Source of the DNA: Psococerastis gibbosa
Lineage: Eukaryota > Arthropoda > Insecta > Psocodea > Psocidae
Assembly (NCBI GenBank): GCA_963971405.1
Contig: OZ020490.1
Coordinates: 2,294,001 to 2,358,000, forward strand
Direction of reading: 5' to 3'
DNA length: 64,000 bases
Every line of letters starts with the position of its first letter. The stretch's first letter is position 1. The notes under the pieces were generated by a model. That model searched no databases and had not been told where the DNA came from. It saw nothing but the letters and a program-made list of their open reading frames with translations. Both the position numbers and the translations under genes were made by a program. Positions 1-10,246 of the stretch are shown here, piece after piece.

Positions 1-380
1 CCCCCCGCATTTTGTTAACATTAGTAACGTCTACAATATATGTGAATTTAAAAGAAATCGTTGGAGCCGTTTTTGAGATTTTTTTTTTTTTAGACGTTTT
101 TGATAACCCCCCCCCCCCCCAATTGAGTTAGCCCAAAATAAAAATAAATAGTCTCGAGGCATGATTTTTGTGAACCTACAAGCAAAATTTCATCAAAATC
201 TGCCGAGTAGTTTGCCCGGAAATTGATGAGCAGACAGACAGAGCGAGCGACAGACAGACATTTCGTAAAAACTTTTTTGGGTTCCTGGTACCTCAAAACG
301 TGTAATTCGGTTGAAATCTCGGAATCGAAAATTTCGACCATCACAAAGCTTTCCTTATACTACGTATAAATTGGAAAGCA
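1..380 (-). mobile_element. Helentron-like repeat, copy A (cut by window edge)
   Basis: Minus-oriented copy of the ~0.8 kb family best seen whole at 11,937-12,784. It shows the conserved blocks for the G-run, the (CAGA)n-like stretch and the terminal GGAAAGCAA. The distal half lies outside the window. No coding capacity; short ORFs across it are chance frames. Confidence 0.8.
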
Positions 381-808
381 ATATATTATACAAAAAGGGG
401 GCTTGTCCCCTTGCCCCAGGCTCTGACAAGGTGTTTTACCTATTGAGACGGCAGCCAATGTTCGACTTCCTGAAAATTCTTCAAAACTTATGATATCATG
501 ACCCCCTGAGCCTATAACCTTTTCAAAGTGTTATATATATATATGTATGTATATCGATTTTAGGAAACCCTGTAACTTCCGCAGATATCCGATTCTGATG
601 AAACTTGGCACAAACATTTATCATATACAATTGTCTTTATCGAGTTCGCTAACCAGCTAGATCCGCCGCTTTGTTTCAAGATGGGGACAGTTTCAAAACC
701 TAAAAATTCAAATCTCAGTTACTATTGGTCGCAGTGGAATGGAATAAATTGTGACTGAAAGCCCGTATTATTCTCTACGATAGTGGTAATCAACACTTTT
801 AATGGCAA
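381..808. other. No gene seen; short (TA)n tract
   Basis: Single-copy-looking AT-rich DNA with a short TA microsatellite around 531-553. It lies directly upstream of the candidate exon at 809 and could contain its promoter or 5'UTR. I see no convincing core promoter element. Confidence 0.4.
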
Positions 809-1085
809 ATGAGCGATTTCATGATGGCGTCCGGTCAAAGTGAAAATAATGTGATACTTAAGCAAAAGTTCAAGGTTTCAACAGAAATGAATAAAAAGGA
901 GGTTATTGTTCACATTTCAGAGGAAAAGGGGGTTGAAGGTGCGCCAATACGGCCTGACTTGAAGCCCGAACAAAAAAGTGCTGAAAGTTCGTGTGAACAA
1001 AGTCCGAAAACTGGGCTAAGCGCTCATGTTACTGAACAGCCCGAAGCGCGAAATCCGCGGGGTCTTGTATCAAATTCTGAGCGAG
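809..1085 (+). CDS. Candidate first coding exon, unknown protein
   Basis: An open frame from ATG 809 (alternative in-frame ATGs at 821 and 824) encodes about 92 residues rich in Ser, Glu, Lys and Pro, with no domain I recognise. The frame runs into a good splice donor, GAG|GTGAG, with the junction after 1085; beyond it the composition stops looking coding. The exon would end in phase 1. The calcineurin A exon at 59,602 begins in the matching phase, but its family N-termini end in a conserved (D/E)RVV block that is absent here, so joining the two is only a possibility. Unlike nearly everything around it, this stretch has no second copy in the window. It could still be a chance ORF: no transcript or homolog supports it. 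Confidence 0.35.
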
Positions 1086-1558
1086 GTGAGATTTGTTCGT
1101 GGGGTAATTTTTTCTTACGGAAACAATGGGCTAAACCAGCGGTACTCAACCTTTCTTTTTTCGGGGCCAGATTGGCAGTTTTGCCTTCTCGAGTGGGCCG
1201 TGGGCAGGAGGAATTTTTTTAAATATTCGTTATTGAAGTTCGCAACGGTTATTATTAGATGTAGAAATAGAACATAAAATATGGTAATTATAAATATAGG
1301 TAAGATGGCGTGACCAAAGTTTAGCAGACGACTTCTCTCACCATGTTGGACAACATAATAAACACATTGTTTTTTTTGGGAGGGGGGGTGATTTAAAATT
1401 AAATATTTATTGAAATAAACAACATTATTAAAATATCCCCCCCAAAAAAAAAATTAAATTACTTCAGGCGTGGGCCGCATGAAAGAAGCTCCGCGTGCCG
1501 CAGGTTGAGTTCCGCTGGGCTTTTCAGTTTCTTGGGTTTGGTTAGATGTTCGTTAGGC
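1086..1558. other. Noncoding, nothing recognised
   Basis: If 809-1085 is an exon this is the start of its intron. It contains a T/G homopolymer near 1,370-1,390 and a C/A run near 1,436-1,455. No repeat family identified. Confidence 0.4.
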
Positions 1559-1761
1559 GTGCACTAAAAGATGATGAGATTTTTGTTTTAAGGAGACTAT
1601 TGTGTAGATACTTAACTTATCTATTATAAATTAAGTTATAATAATGGAAGAGACTTATTATTGATGTCTGCTATCATATTATAACTTAATTTATAATAGA
1701 TAAGTTAAGTATCTACATAATAGTATCCTTAAAACAAATATCTCATCATTTTTTAGTGCAC
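1559..1761. mobile_element. Palindromic MITE, ~203 bp
   Basis: Starts GTGCACTAAAAGATGATG and ends with its near-perfect complement. The arms are about 90 nt and carry only a few mismatches; the spacer is around 1,644-1,670. A transcript across it would fold into one long hairpin. No ORF. The superfamily is not clear because I see no decisive target duplication. Confidence 0.85.
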
Positions 1762-2149
1762 AGATGAAGAAAAGATGACAAGTGGAATACACGCTTAAGG
1801 GTTTAAAAGCTATAAATCGGACGACCCCAGTTTGTTCTGGTACTAGGTCTAGGCTTATAGGTATTTACTGTATGTCTTTTTACAACCACGTTTGGAGCAA
1901 GTTCTTTTTATGCATTTTTAGAATAAGATTGTTTAAGTTAAGCGTATGTATTTTGGAAATTGTATTGTTTTTGGACGTGGGTTAGGCAGAAAAAGACTTT
2001 TTAGCCTTAAGTTTCGCCCTGTTAATATAAGACGTTTATTATTATTATTATTATTATTATTACAAAGTCGAATTTCATGGCAAATCGAACATAGCACCAT
2101 AAATGAGATGCCGTAAGGTTGAAGAAATTCCGATTTACATTAATATACA
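1762..2149. other. No gene; (ATT)n microsatellite
   Basis: An ATT trinucleotide run at about 2,036-2,061 ends a stretch that looks like the tail of an old retroelement. A 67-residue ORF here has no coding features. Confidence 0.5.
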
Positions 2150-2270
2150 TAGTATGTAGCCAGTACTATCACCGTTTGGCCAGTATTTGAAGGCTTGATA
2201 AAATGCTAGGTTAGGCCCACGGGCCTTACAAACCTGTGGCCAAACAGTGTTAGTACCGGCTACATAAAAT
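2150..2270. mobile_element. Hairpin MITE fragment (TTGGCCA type)
   Basis: Inverted arms pair around TATGTAGCC...GGCTACATA, each containing TTTGGCCA or TGGCCAAA and AGTACTATCAC/GTGTTAGTACC. Related by arm sequence to the elements at 29,254-29,420 and 46,188-46,336. Confidence 0.65.
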
Positions 2271-2682
2271 CATCTATGCAACAAATGAAAATGTATGTAA
2301 CTAACTAAATGTATAAAACAATGTAGCAGGTCCTGATCGCGTACGGGCTGCTAAAGCCCAGCGCTAATAATTTTTATGAAATTATATTGGATGTGCTTGT
2401 GTATTGTAATATATAATTGATTGATTGATACTGTACTTACGATAGAATTAAAATTAAAAGTAGCATTTCTTTTACCTCAATTATCTTCTCACTTATGACT
2501 CTATGATATATTACATGAGAAATTTGACTTTGTCCAGTAGGGTATCTGATTGTCTCTTCTGGCGATGGTTGGATTGAATGTTCGAGCGTTTTTACTTTAT
2601 GTAACAAAATTCCTGGGGCTAAAGGCTGGTTTGTAGTTTTATGGCAGACGCGTTGAGTTTTGTTACCATTATTGAGTCAGTA

Positions 2683-2885
2683 CATGTAGAGTAGTGGTAC
2701 AGACTCTGACTTCCACCCGAAAGGTTGTTGGTTCGAGTCCTCCACTTGCTACATTTTCTGGCCATGCTTCGGAGGGCATGTAAAGCAGGCGGTCCCGGGC
2801 CTTCCTAATTGAGTGTAAGAGGGGGCTTTATTGCCCTAACTCCGCTAGGTTGGCTTAGTAATAGAACATAAATGTCAATATTTAT
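2683..2885 (+). mobile_element. tRNA-derived SINE, full-length copy
   Basis: The head contains a pol III A-box-like TAGTGGTACAGACTC and a B box GGTTCGAGTCC 30-40 nt downstream. A conserved body follows (GGCATGTAAAGCAGGCGG; GTGTAAGAG...CTAACTCCGCTAGG), then an AT-rich tail ending near TCAATATTTAT. Other copies: 6,952, 19,584 (minus), 26,955 (minus) and 59,273, plus tails at 23,641, 47,475 and 55,727. Confidence 0.85.
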
Positions 2886-3503
2886 CTATTCACCTTTGGT
2901 GAACGGTGGCATGTAGCATAAGGTGACCAACTGCACCCCGGGAGGTACACACAATTTTTATTTGTTATATTTTCAATTAAAAATACCGAACAAAGTGTGT
3001 GTAGCTGGTAGCAACGCAGCAGTACATACAGTATGTAGAAACATAGGAAATTATTGTGTACACCTTATAAGGTAATTTTAACAGCACGCAATGAGTGATG
3101 CTGTTTCCCGTAGAATAGAACATTGTGCCAGTTATGTTGTTTTACCAGCAATTAATTACACTATTCATTTCAAGATAGCCTAGAGCGCCTCTCAGTAGTG
3201 TGTTTTGCTGAATAACTGTTTGTTGTTTTTCAATTTCGGACTTCAGCCGTGGTCAGAGGTTCAATTAGTTAGGAAAGCATTTACAGTCCATGCAAAATGA
3301 GAAAAGTATGGACTTGGATCGTTCTGGACCTGTGCGATACTGTAAAAAAATTAATTGCATCCCCCTGTTGTGCCTTATTATGCATTTTCTATGTGCAGAT
3401 ATACTTATAAGAACGCATTTAGGGCTGTTTTGTTCGAATGTTGTTTACAAAACTAGTAAGCTCTTGATTGTGTCATTGTTCATGCCTAAAAAACAATTTT
3501 AAT
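2886..3503. other. No gene or repeat recognised
   Basis: AT-rich sequence with a chance 70-residue ORF (3,290-3,502) that lacks coding character. Confidence 0.4.
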
Positions 3504-4284
3504 GTTTTGAGGTGCCAGGAACCCAAAAAAGTGTTTTTTACGAAATGTCTGTCTGTCTGTCTCTTCATTGATTTCCGGGCAAACTACTCAGTCGATTTTG
3601 ATGAAATTTAGCATGTAGGTTTACAAAAATCATACCTCGGGACAATTTTTTTTATTTTGGGCCAATTCAATTTTTTTTTTTTGGGGGGGGGGGGGGTTTA
3701 TTCTCAAAGAACGCCAAAAAAACGTAAAAAAAAATTATTTCTCAAAAACGGCTCCAACGATTTCTTTTAAATTCTCAAATATTGTAGTCGTTATTAATGT
3801 TGACAAAATGCGGGGTAGCTTGCCCCTTGATAGTTTGCTTCTGGGGGTAAAAAAATAAAAAAATAAAATTTTATTGAAAAATGACTAGCAAATAATTTTT
3901 CTGCGAAACCTTTTTATCGATGATTTCTACCTTCAGGCATGTTTTAGGTGTTAAAATGAGCAACGAAACCGGATAGGTTGCTTTCCCAAAAAAATATTTG
4001 GTTTGGCACAAAAATTTATTTTTTGTAAAAATGATAGAAAATTCGCGCTCAAATGCATTGCGTGCCCTGCCATTATTGCTGTGTGGTAATTAATGTGTTG
4101 GACTAACCTATCTAGAATTTATCTCACTTCCAGTGACGTCAGTTGGACGACCGCCCCCCCCCCCCCCCCGAGACATCGGAAATTTAACAGCTGAAAAATT
4201 ATTTACCGTGAAATTACTCATATTCTCTATCTACTAATGTTGATAAATTGGAAAGCATGTTCGAGTAAACTCGGACCGGTTCTT
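3504..4284 (+). mobile_element. Helentron-like repeat, copy B (5'-truncated)
   Basis: Plus-oriented copy lacking roughly the first 65 bp (no TTGCTTTCC start) but with an intact right end, CGGACCGGTTCTT. It has long G (3,684-3,700) and C (4,155-4,169) runs where other copies also carry them. Confidence 0.85.
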
Positions 4285-4543
4285 TTAAAATTTTTTTGTT
4301 TTTGTAATAAGTTAGTCTTTTTTGTATTAGTTGTTAAGTTACTTTATATTGAGTAATTCGTCTTAGTTTGAGGGGCCCATCACGGGAAAATCCTAACGGT
4401 GTCCCTCTTGACTACTAATACTAAAATTTGTATACTTTTTCATATAAGAATGATTTCCTTTACTTCACTTTACTGTCGGTATTAAATGTAATAAGGGCAT
4501 AATTATACTTTCCGTGGTGACCGCAATACTTAAGACATAGTAC

Positions 4544-5055
4544 GTTTTGTAAAAGCACAGCGTCTAAGATGGCTGGGACCAATGGCGAATCCACAGGGCG
4601 GGGGGGAGGTTGGGGGGTTATGACCCCCTAAATGAGTAAATTCATTTGATATTAAAAAAAAAAATAGAAATTGAATAAAACTAAAATTTTGAACCAACAA
4701 ATTACCTTTTAAACTTAGATACAACTTGGGTCCCCCGCCCCCCCCCCCCTTAAATTTTCCGCTGGATCCGCCCTTGGCTGGGACACCTTGAAAGATCGTC
4801 AGAGAACTCCATCCCGAAGAAAATGTACAAAGGAAGCATGACGGGAAAGGGGACTCTTCAGGGAAATGCACGAAATCGCTTGGAAGGACGAACTAGTAAT
4901 TGACCGCCGCGGGTCGGGAGTTCTCCCAGATCGTGGAGGTCTGTTTCTTGTTTGTCCTTAGATGGTACAGCGTCGTACAAAACCGAGATGACTGTAGGAG
5001 TGTTGTCGAGCAGGCCAAAGCTCATCAAGGGCTGTACAGTCAGAAGAAGAAGAAT
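4544..5055 (+). pseudogene. LINE reverse-transcriptase C-terminal relic
   Basis: Translation in broken frames gives the conserved C-terminal block of RTE/CR1-type non-LTR elements: an RWLGHLER-like segment, then IPKK, and near 4,985-5,045 a DDW-S-V-QAKA-QGLYSQKKK-like end followed by (AAG)n. Frameshifts and stops make it dead. A hAT-like MITE (4,580-4,776) splits the GHLER codons; removing the insert restores the motif. A related 3' end lies at 28,618-28,780 on the minus strand. Confidence 0.7.
4580..4776. mobile_element. hAT-like MITE with 8 bp target duplication
   Basis: The ends CAATGGCGAATCCA and TGGATCCGCCCTTG form imperfect TIRs. The flanking octamer GCTGGGAC occurs at 4,572-4,579 and 4,777-4,784. 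The 8 bp duplication, CA...TG ends and small size fit a non-autonomous hAT element. The interior holds G- and C-rich runs next to each end. Confidence 0.85.
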
Positions 5056-5363
5056 GCAATTCGGGAATTTTCATAACTTGGAGTGACTTGGACTAAACTG
5101 CTTTTTACTCCGTATGACGTAACGAACCCCGTTCACCGCAACATTTTTTATGGTGAAATACTCGTATATCATTTTGCTTGATTTCACGGCATAATTGCAT
5201 GTTATAGCCGCGTTTTACGACATGTGTGTGTGTGCCTCGCGTGCCTGTATGTCATGTTTGCTTCATAGGTTTTTATAATGTGCTGTAGGTGTAGGACCCA
5301 TGTAAATATACGGGAATGTAATGTTATTATGAGCGGGGGTAGATGAAGAAGGTTAGATTGCAT
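5056..5363. other. No gene recognised
   Basis: Unassigned sequence between the LINE relic and the SINE, with a (TG)n-like stretch near 5,222-5,235. Confidence 0.4.
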
Positions 5364-5372
5364 CTGGGCATT

Positions 5373-5732
5373 GCCGATGGCCATACCATGTTGATACCAT
5401 AGAGCATGTTTCAAACTGCGGTAAACTTGGTAGTGTGCACAGAGTTGGCAGGGGAACATGATTACGCGCTGAGACTATACCTATCAGTCTACGTGCGTGT
5501 CGAGTCCTGGTCACCTCCGATTTAATCGTATGACTTGACCATGTTCTCCAAGTAGTTCAGAATCCACTATAATCAGGAGGTCCACCCTGTCAGTCAACTT
5601 CCATTTCCCCGAGGTGAAAGAGTCTGCCCTTAGGGTGCCTCAAGTTAACAAATAGACTCAGTCCCCCCGCCAGACTGACATGGTTGCTTAAAGCAGAAAT
5701 GCTGAAAAGCAGGCGTTGGAAACAACAACAAC
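5373..5732 (+). mobile_element. 5S-rRNA-derived SINE, full length
   Basis: Begins GCCGATGGCCATACCATG, close to the start of animal 5S rRNA. A later block, CTTGGTAGTGTGCACAG...GGGAACATG, resembles the 5S region around its internal control element. A ~230 bp body (GGTCACCTCCGA; CACTATAATCAGGAGGTCC; CCCCGCCAG) ends in an (AAC)n tail. The flanking duplicate CTGGGCATT occurs at 5,364-5,372 and 5,733-5,741. Confidence 0.75.
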
Positions 5733-5745
5733 CTGGGCATTGCCC

Positions 5746-6000
5746 TTAGGCGCGGTTTCCACCGACCTCGCATTGCAGAATGCAAATGACATTGACGGAA
5801 ATGTTTGTTTTCCTCTATGCCATAGTTAAAATTGATCAATGATTATACAGTAAATTCACAAACAAACTAAAATTAAAAAATGGCATCATGGGATATGTTA
5901 AGTACAAACATTTTAATAGCTTCCTATAAAAAGAAAAACAATCATTTCCGTCAATGTGATTTGCATTCTGCAATGCGAGGTCGGTGGAAACCCCGCCTAA
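5746..6000. mobile_element. Long-TIR MITE, ~255 bp
   Basis: The ends TTAGGCG...CGCCTAA open inverted arms of about 60 bp that share CCACCGACCTCGCATTGC and TTGACGGAAATG. It abuts the right target duplicate of the SINE at 5,373. A chance ORF spans each arm. Confidence 0.85.
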
Positions 6001-6175
6001 GTCTCGAATGTCTGTTACCACTTCGCCGTATTTGTATTTAGCCCTAGCCTTACTAAGTTGTTATAGAGTTCTGTATAGGAGAGATGGCACTTTGGCTTCA
6101 TGCCATACATTTATTTTTTAATTTCTGTGGCCGTCCGCTTATGCTGATGATGTTGTAGAATCTTCTAATGGACAG

Positions 6176-6409
6176 GTAGACTCGTATCTGTACTTTGTTA
6201 AGTCATGCTTTCGCCGGTTTCATTGCGTCAATCGTAAGCTTGTCTCAGGTTGTCCATTATCGCTTGTAGCCGGTGTAGGCTGACATCGAGAACGTATACC
6301 AGTTTGCCAATGGCCAAAAATAATGTCCGAAATCCATAGGTTCGATGGCATTGGACAAGGGACCACTGACCTATGGGCCGCTATGGGTAGGCCTGGGGCC
6401 ATAAAAAGT
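6176..6409 (-). repeat. Family 3 dispersed repeat
   Basis: Minus copy of a ~240 bp repeat with the blocks TTGTCCATTATCGCTTG, GCCAATGGCC and GGACAAGGGACCA. It has no ORF, TIR or recognisable pol III box, so its class is unknown. Copies: 20,693, 27,455, 30,830 (diverged), 33,560/34,480, 36,678, 53,790, 54,005 and 61,352. Confidence 0.8.
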
Positions 6410-6951
6410 AATAAAAAAACTAACTAACTAAAAACGGATAAGTAAAAATACAGGTAAATCATCAAGGCAGAGGTTTAGCAGAGAATGAGTATTGTATATT
6501 CAAATCAAATCAAATACATATTTATTTCAATTTTTGCAACAAGACAAGTATACATAAAATTATAAATAATGTACAAAATTAAATTTAAATACGCTAAATT
6601 AACTTAAGTTATATGACATTTAATACTATACAATTAATTATAACCAGCCCAACTGTGTTTCCACGTGCTTTTAGAGTGTACGTTAAATTTATAACCTCGG
6701 TTTGACGGTTGGAAACGGCACCAATTGGGTAACTCCTGATTGGTTGAGATTCAGTACGAGGTGACGGAGTGACTCCCACACCGAGGAAAAAGGTATTATG
6801 TAGGTTACCCAAACAATCGGGGTGGCTTGTAGATTATGGGAAAAAGACCAAACTGCCAATATGTATCAGGAGCTTGATGGGCCGCAACAGATATCGCTAT
6901 CTTGGGCAGGTCCTATAGACATAAAAAAGACAGAAGACAGAACTCAGGTCA
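6410..6951. other. No gene; A-rich LINE-like tail near 6,500
   Basis: CAAATCAAATCAAATAC followed by TTTATTTCA near 6,500-6,530 looks like an antisense LINE 3' tail. The rest is unassigned. Confidence 0.35.
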
Positions 6952-7148
6952 GGACATGCAGCGTAGTGGTACGGACTCTGACTTTCACCCGAAAGGTTGT
7001 TGGTTCGAGTCCCTCACTACCTACATTTTCTGACCATGCTTCGGAGGGCATGTAAAGCAGGCGGTCCCGGGCCATCCTAGTTGAGTGTAAGAGAGGGCTT
7101 TATAGTCCTAACTCCGCTTAGTAATAGAAACAATAGAAAGTCCTTATT
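6952..7148 (+). mobile_element. tRNA-derived SINE copy
   Basis: Same family as 2,683. The A-box-like TAGTGGTACGGACTC and B box GGTTCGAGTCC are both intact. It ends near AATAGAAAGTCC. Confidence 0.85.
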
Positions 7149-7589
7149 AGAAGGCGATTTTTCACGTTCTTTATCACATGGCCGAGATCACCGTCAGCTG
7201 CAACTCGACTTCTGTATCCATTAGTCTCAAGACCTCGGTATTAGGGACACGATCCCACCAATATGTGCGCAGCATTCGTCTTCAACTTAAGAGTTTGCAA
7301 ATGGCAAGCTTCCGGCTTAAAATAATTATTTATTTGGGCAAAGTCGGGGGCCAAAAGAGGATAGGGCAGTTTTCGCTACAGTGAGTAACTGGGTGTTATT
7401 TGTAACGTTAGTTGTTATTGAGGAGTTTTGAGTAGTGACACTTGCTGACGTTGTGCCAAACGGATGGTTTAACTCATCCGTTGATTGATAACTCTCCCTT
7501 TTGCTCCTTTTATCTTCTGGGGTTTTATAGTTTACGACTATGTGAGTCACCTTCACGAGGCCTTACAAATCTTCTTTAAAAATTGTCTA
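7149..7589. other. No gene recognised
   Basis: Two 68-76 residue ORFs overlap on opposite strands here. Neither has recognisable motifs or splice context. Confidence 0.35.
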
Positions 7590-7775
7590 GTTGTTTCTAA
7601 CGCCTGCTTTCAGCATTTCTGCTTTTAAGCAAACTTGAGGCACCCTAAGGGCAGACTCTTTCACCTCGGGGAAAGGGAAGTTGACTGACAGGGTGGACCT
7701 TCTGATTATAGTCGATTGCGAACCACTTGGGTAACATGGTAAAGTCACACGATTAAATCGGAGGTGACCAGGACC
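7590..7775 (-). mobile_element. 5S-type SINE, 5'-truncated
   Basis: Contains the 3' body (GCCTGCTTTCAGCATTTC; GGGTGGACCTTCTGATT; GGAGGTGACCAGGA) in reverse orientation and lacks the 5S-like head. Confidence 0.8.
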
Positions 7776-7785
7776 TAAGACTGCA

Positions 7786-8060
7786 GTTTCGACCTCCTGG
7801 GGGGGGGGGGGTAAAGCTGTGAGTCTGGCCTTGCTATGTTTAATGTGTCTCGGCTTGTTAACTTGGTCTCGTGACTGACGCAGCTATCTCAGCAAGGGAA
7901 AGATTACGAAAAGGAGGCGAACCGAGTTACAAGAAGTCAAAGGCAAAGTGCTAAGCCCAACCGGTTTCGGTTTCGACCTAGGGGGAGGGGGTGGAGCTAT
8001 GAGTCTTGCCTTACTGACGCGATGTTAAATGTGTCTCGGCTTGTTAACTTGGTTTTGTAA
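7786..8060 (+). repeat. Direct duplication, ~190 bp apart
   Basis: The block TTTCGACCT + G-run + TGAGTCT(G/T)GCCTT + TGTGTCTCGGCTTGTTAA occurs at about 7,788-7,872 and again at 7,972-8,055, each with a long G tract at the same place. Further G runs lie at 8,120-8,160. Confidence 0.7.
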
Positions 8061-8194
8061 GCCGGCGGTATAGGGTTGCATGCTTCAAAATGAATAATTA
8101 CTTTTTGGGGGAGGTTATGCCGGTGGGGGGGGGGGTGTTTTTTTGGGCGGGGGGGGGGGGATAGTAGTGGACCGTATTTAACCAAGTGGAAGCT

Positions 8195-8400
8195 CTTTAA
8201 TCATAATTCCGGGTTAAATGACACGCGAACCGGATTAGCTTTCCAATGCTTTTGAGATATTACCCAGTGTTCATTCCACAACCCTCCCCGCCCGATTTGT
8301 CGGGTAATTCCGTGGTTACATTATACAAGGCATTGCCCTGACAAAGGCAGCAGCTCGGCACTTCGCTCAGGGTTCCCCTTCTGCCAGGACGCGTTACCTC
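8195..8400 (+). repeat. Isolated unit of the 9.5-10.1 kb tandem array
   Basis: Carries TCATAATTC, AAATGACACGCGA, GCTTTTGAGATATTACCC and GGGTAATT in the same order as the array units at 9,530-10,105, separated from them by about 1.2 kb. Confidence 0.65.
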
Positions 8401-8559
8401 TTAAATGTATATCATATCGTTAGACATTAAGGGCAGGTCCCTCTGCGATTGGAAATGTCGCGGTAAGGAACACTAGATGGTATTTATTATGATTACATGC
8501 ATCATTGTCTATGGGCTAGAGTGATGCCATCTACTGTCTTATATAGGAGAGATCAGTGG

Positions 8560-8890
8560 ATATACTGAGAGATTGGAGGGATTGTGTCCCTAATACCGAG
8601 GTCCTGAAGCCGAGTTGCTGCTGTCGGTTAAGGAACGAAAACTAACATACTTTGGCCGTGTGATGAGGAACGAAAAGTATCGACATCTGCATGTAATAAT
8701 CTAAGGGCAGGGAAGGACTGAGGGTTCCCGGTAGAAGAACATCCTGGTTGAAAAATCTGAGGCAGTAGTTTGGCAACAGCACGACTTTTCTGAGCAGCAG
8801 TCCAATTAGCCATGATGGTCGCCAATCTTCGATAGAAGTGGCATTTAAAGAAGAAGAGGATGGGAAAGATGGGGCATTTGAGCAGGTCAA
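8560..8890 (+). pseudogene. LINE reverse-transcriptase C-terminal relic
   Basis: Reads in shifting frames as EVLK...RKL-YFG-VMRNEKYR-L, then G(R)RRTSWLKNLRQ(W/F)FG, then AMMVANLR(R)...KKK. This is the typical C-terminus of an RTE-like endonuclease-RT element. The matching downstream segment recurs at 44,818-44,960 (plus) and 48,575-48,625 (minus), and the upstream segment at 38,170-38,345. Confidence 0.75.
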
Positions 8891-9529
8891 AAATATTTTT
8901 TGAATCCTGGCGCCACTTTTTCAATGGTTGGTCATAGGAGGCGTGGCATCAGTTGGGCTCAGAATTCATAAAAATATTCTGACTCCCTCGAATGTATACC
9001 ATCCGAGCCCCTACACCTCCATATGATTTGCTTGCGGAAGCAGGGGACCAATAGAAGATCCGCCATATTTTGGCCTCACATTTTCGCGCCAAATGAAACT
9101 CAATAGTTATCTTATGGTACCTAACCCAAGATTTTTAAAACTAAAAAAAATGTTTCTTTATTAAATATTTAGGCAGTCTAACTTCACTATTATGATAAAT
9201 ATGCTTTCCCAAGATAGCTGAAAATTATATGGCTTAAAAATAAACAATAGCATCAAGAAAGTTCAATCATCCAAAACAGCAACTGTACTGCACCCTATGA
9301 AATTTCAAATGTAGCAAATGCAAAATTAAATTATAGGCAATAATAATAGGGCAACAAAAAGGCATTTTCTCTTAGTTTTTAAATAAAATACAGAATACCC
9401 CCTGCTGTGAGCCTAAAAAATGGCGGAAGTGAAATGACCATGCGACACTAGCGCCAATGGTTCTTCTAGTGTATTATATAAGTTCTTTGGTACCATCACT
9501 CCCTTATAGAACTGTAGTGCCACCTATCG
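8891..9529. other. No gene recognised
   Basis: AT-rich, unassigned. No ORF with coding character. Confidence 0.35.
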
Positions 9530-10105
9530 GCCTGTCATTAATTTGAATCTCCATTAATGATATTTCGGGGTATTAGCTTTAAAATGCTTTTGAGATATCA
9601 TCCGTTCATCCCCTGGCTGCCCCCTCTCCTCAATGTTGGGTAATTTCATGATTGTATTGTATAGCACTTATAATTTCTTGTCTTTGAGCTGCAGCGACGC
9701 CGCCTATCGGCAGGGTTTCCCAGGCACATTTGTAGGAATCTCTACTTACTCATAATTCGGGCTAAATGACACGCGGATAGCTTTGAAATGCTTTTGAGAG
9801 ATTACTCGTTCATCCCCTGGCTGCTCCTCATCCCCTGGCTGCTCCTCAACCCCTGTTACGCTGGGTAATTTCATGATTGTATTATATATGTATAATTTAT
9901 TGTCTTTGAGCTGCAGTGATGCCGTCTATCGGCAGAGCTTCCCGTTATACTCGTAGGAATCTCTATTTAATCATAATTCGGGCTAAATGACACGCGATTA
10001 GCTTTGTAATGATTTTGAGATATTTCCCGTTAATTCCCCTTCCCTAGCCCCCTCGCGCCCTCTCCCCTGGATTTGTTGGATAATTTCATGATTATATAGG
10101 CATCA
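9530..10105 (+). repeat. Tandem array, ~218 bp unit, ~2.7 copies
   Basis: TAATTTCATGATTGTA recurs at about 9,643, 9,864 and 10,080. Each unit also carries GAATCTC, AAATGACACGCG, ATGCTTTTGAGA and GAGCTGCAG. The second unit has a short internal duplication of CATCCCCTGGCTGCTCCTC. Confidence 0.8.
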
Positions 10106-10246
10106 ATTGGGGGGAGGGGGGCATTGTTTTCCCATTTCATATAATTGGCGGGATAGTCAATCTATACTTGTTAAGCTCGTTGGCTCGCATTACACCGTAT
10201 ACTTGTCGGGCTGCAAATTTATACTGGCAGCAGCAGCTATTGACTA

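Noticed and set aside
2683-2760. A functional tRNA gene
   Set aside because: A and B boxes are present, but the sequence cannot form a cloverleaf acceptor stem and it continues into a repeated SINE body.
5373-5480. A genuine 5S rRNA gene
   Set aside because: Only the first ~20 bases and a later block resemble 5S; the middle is different and the unit continues into a SINE body with an (AAC)n tail and target duplication.
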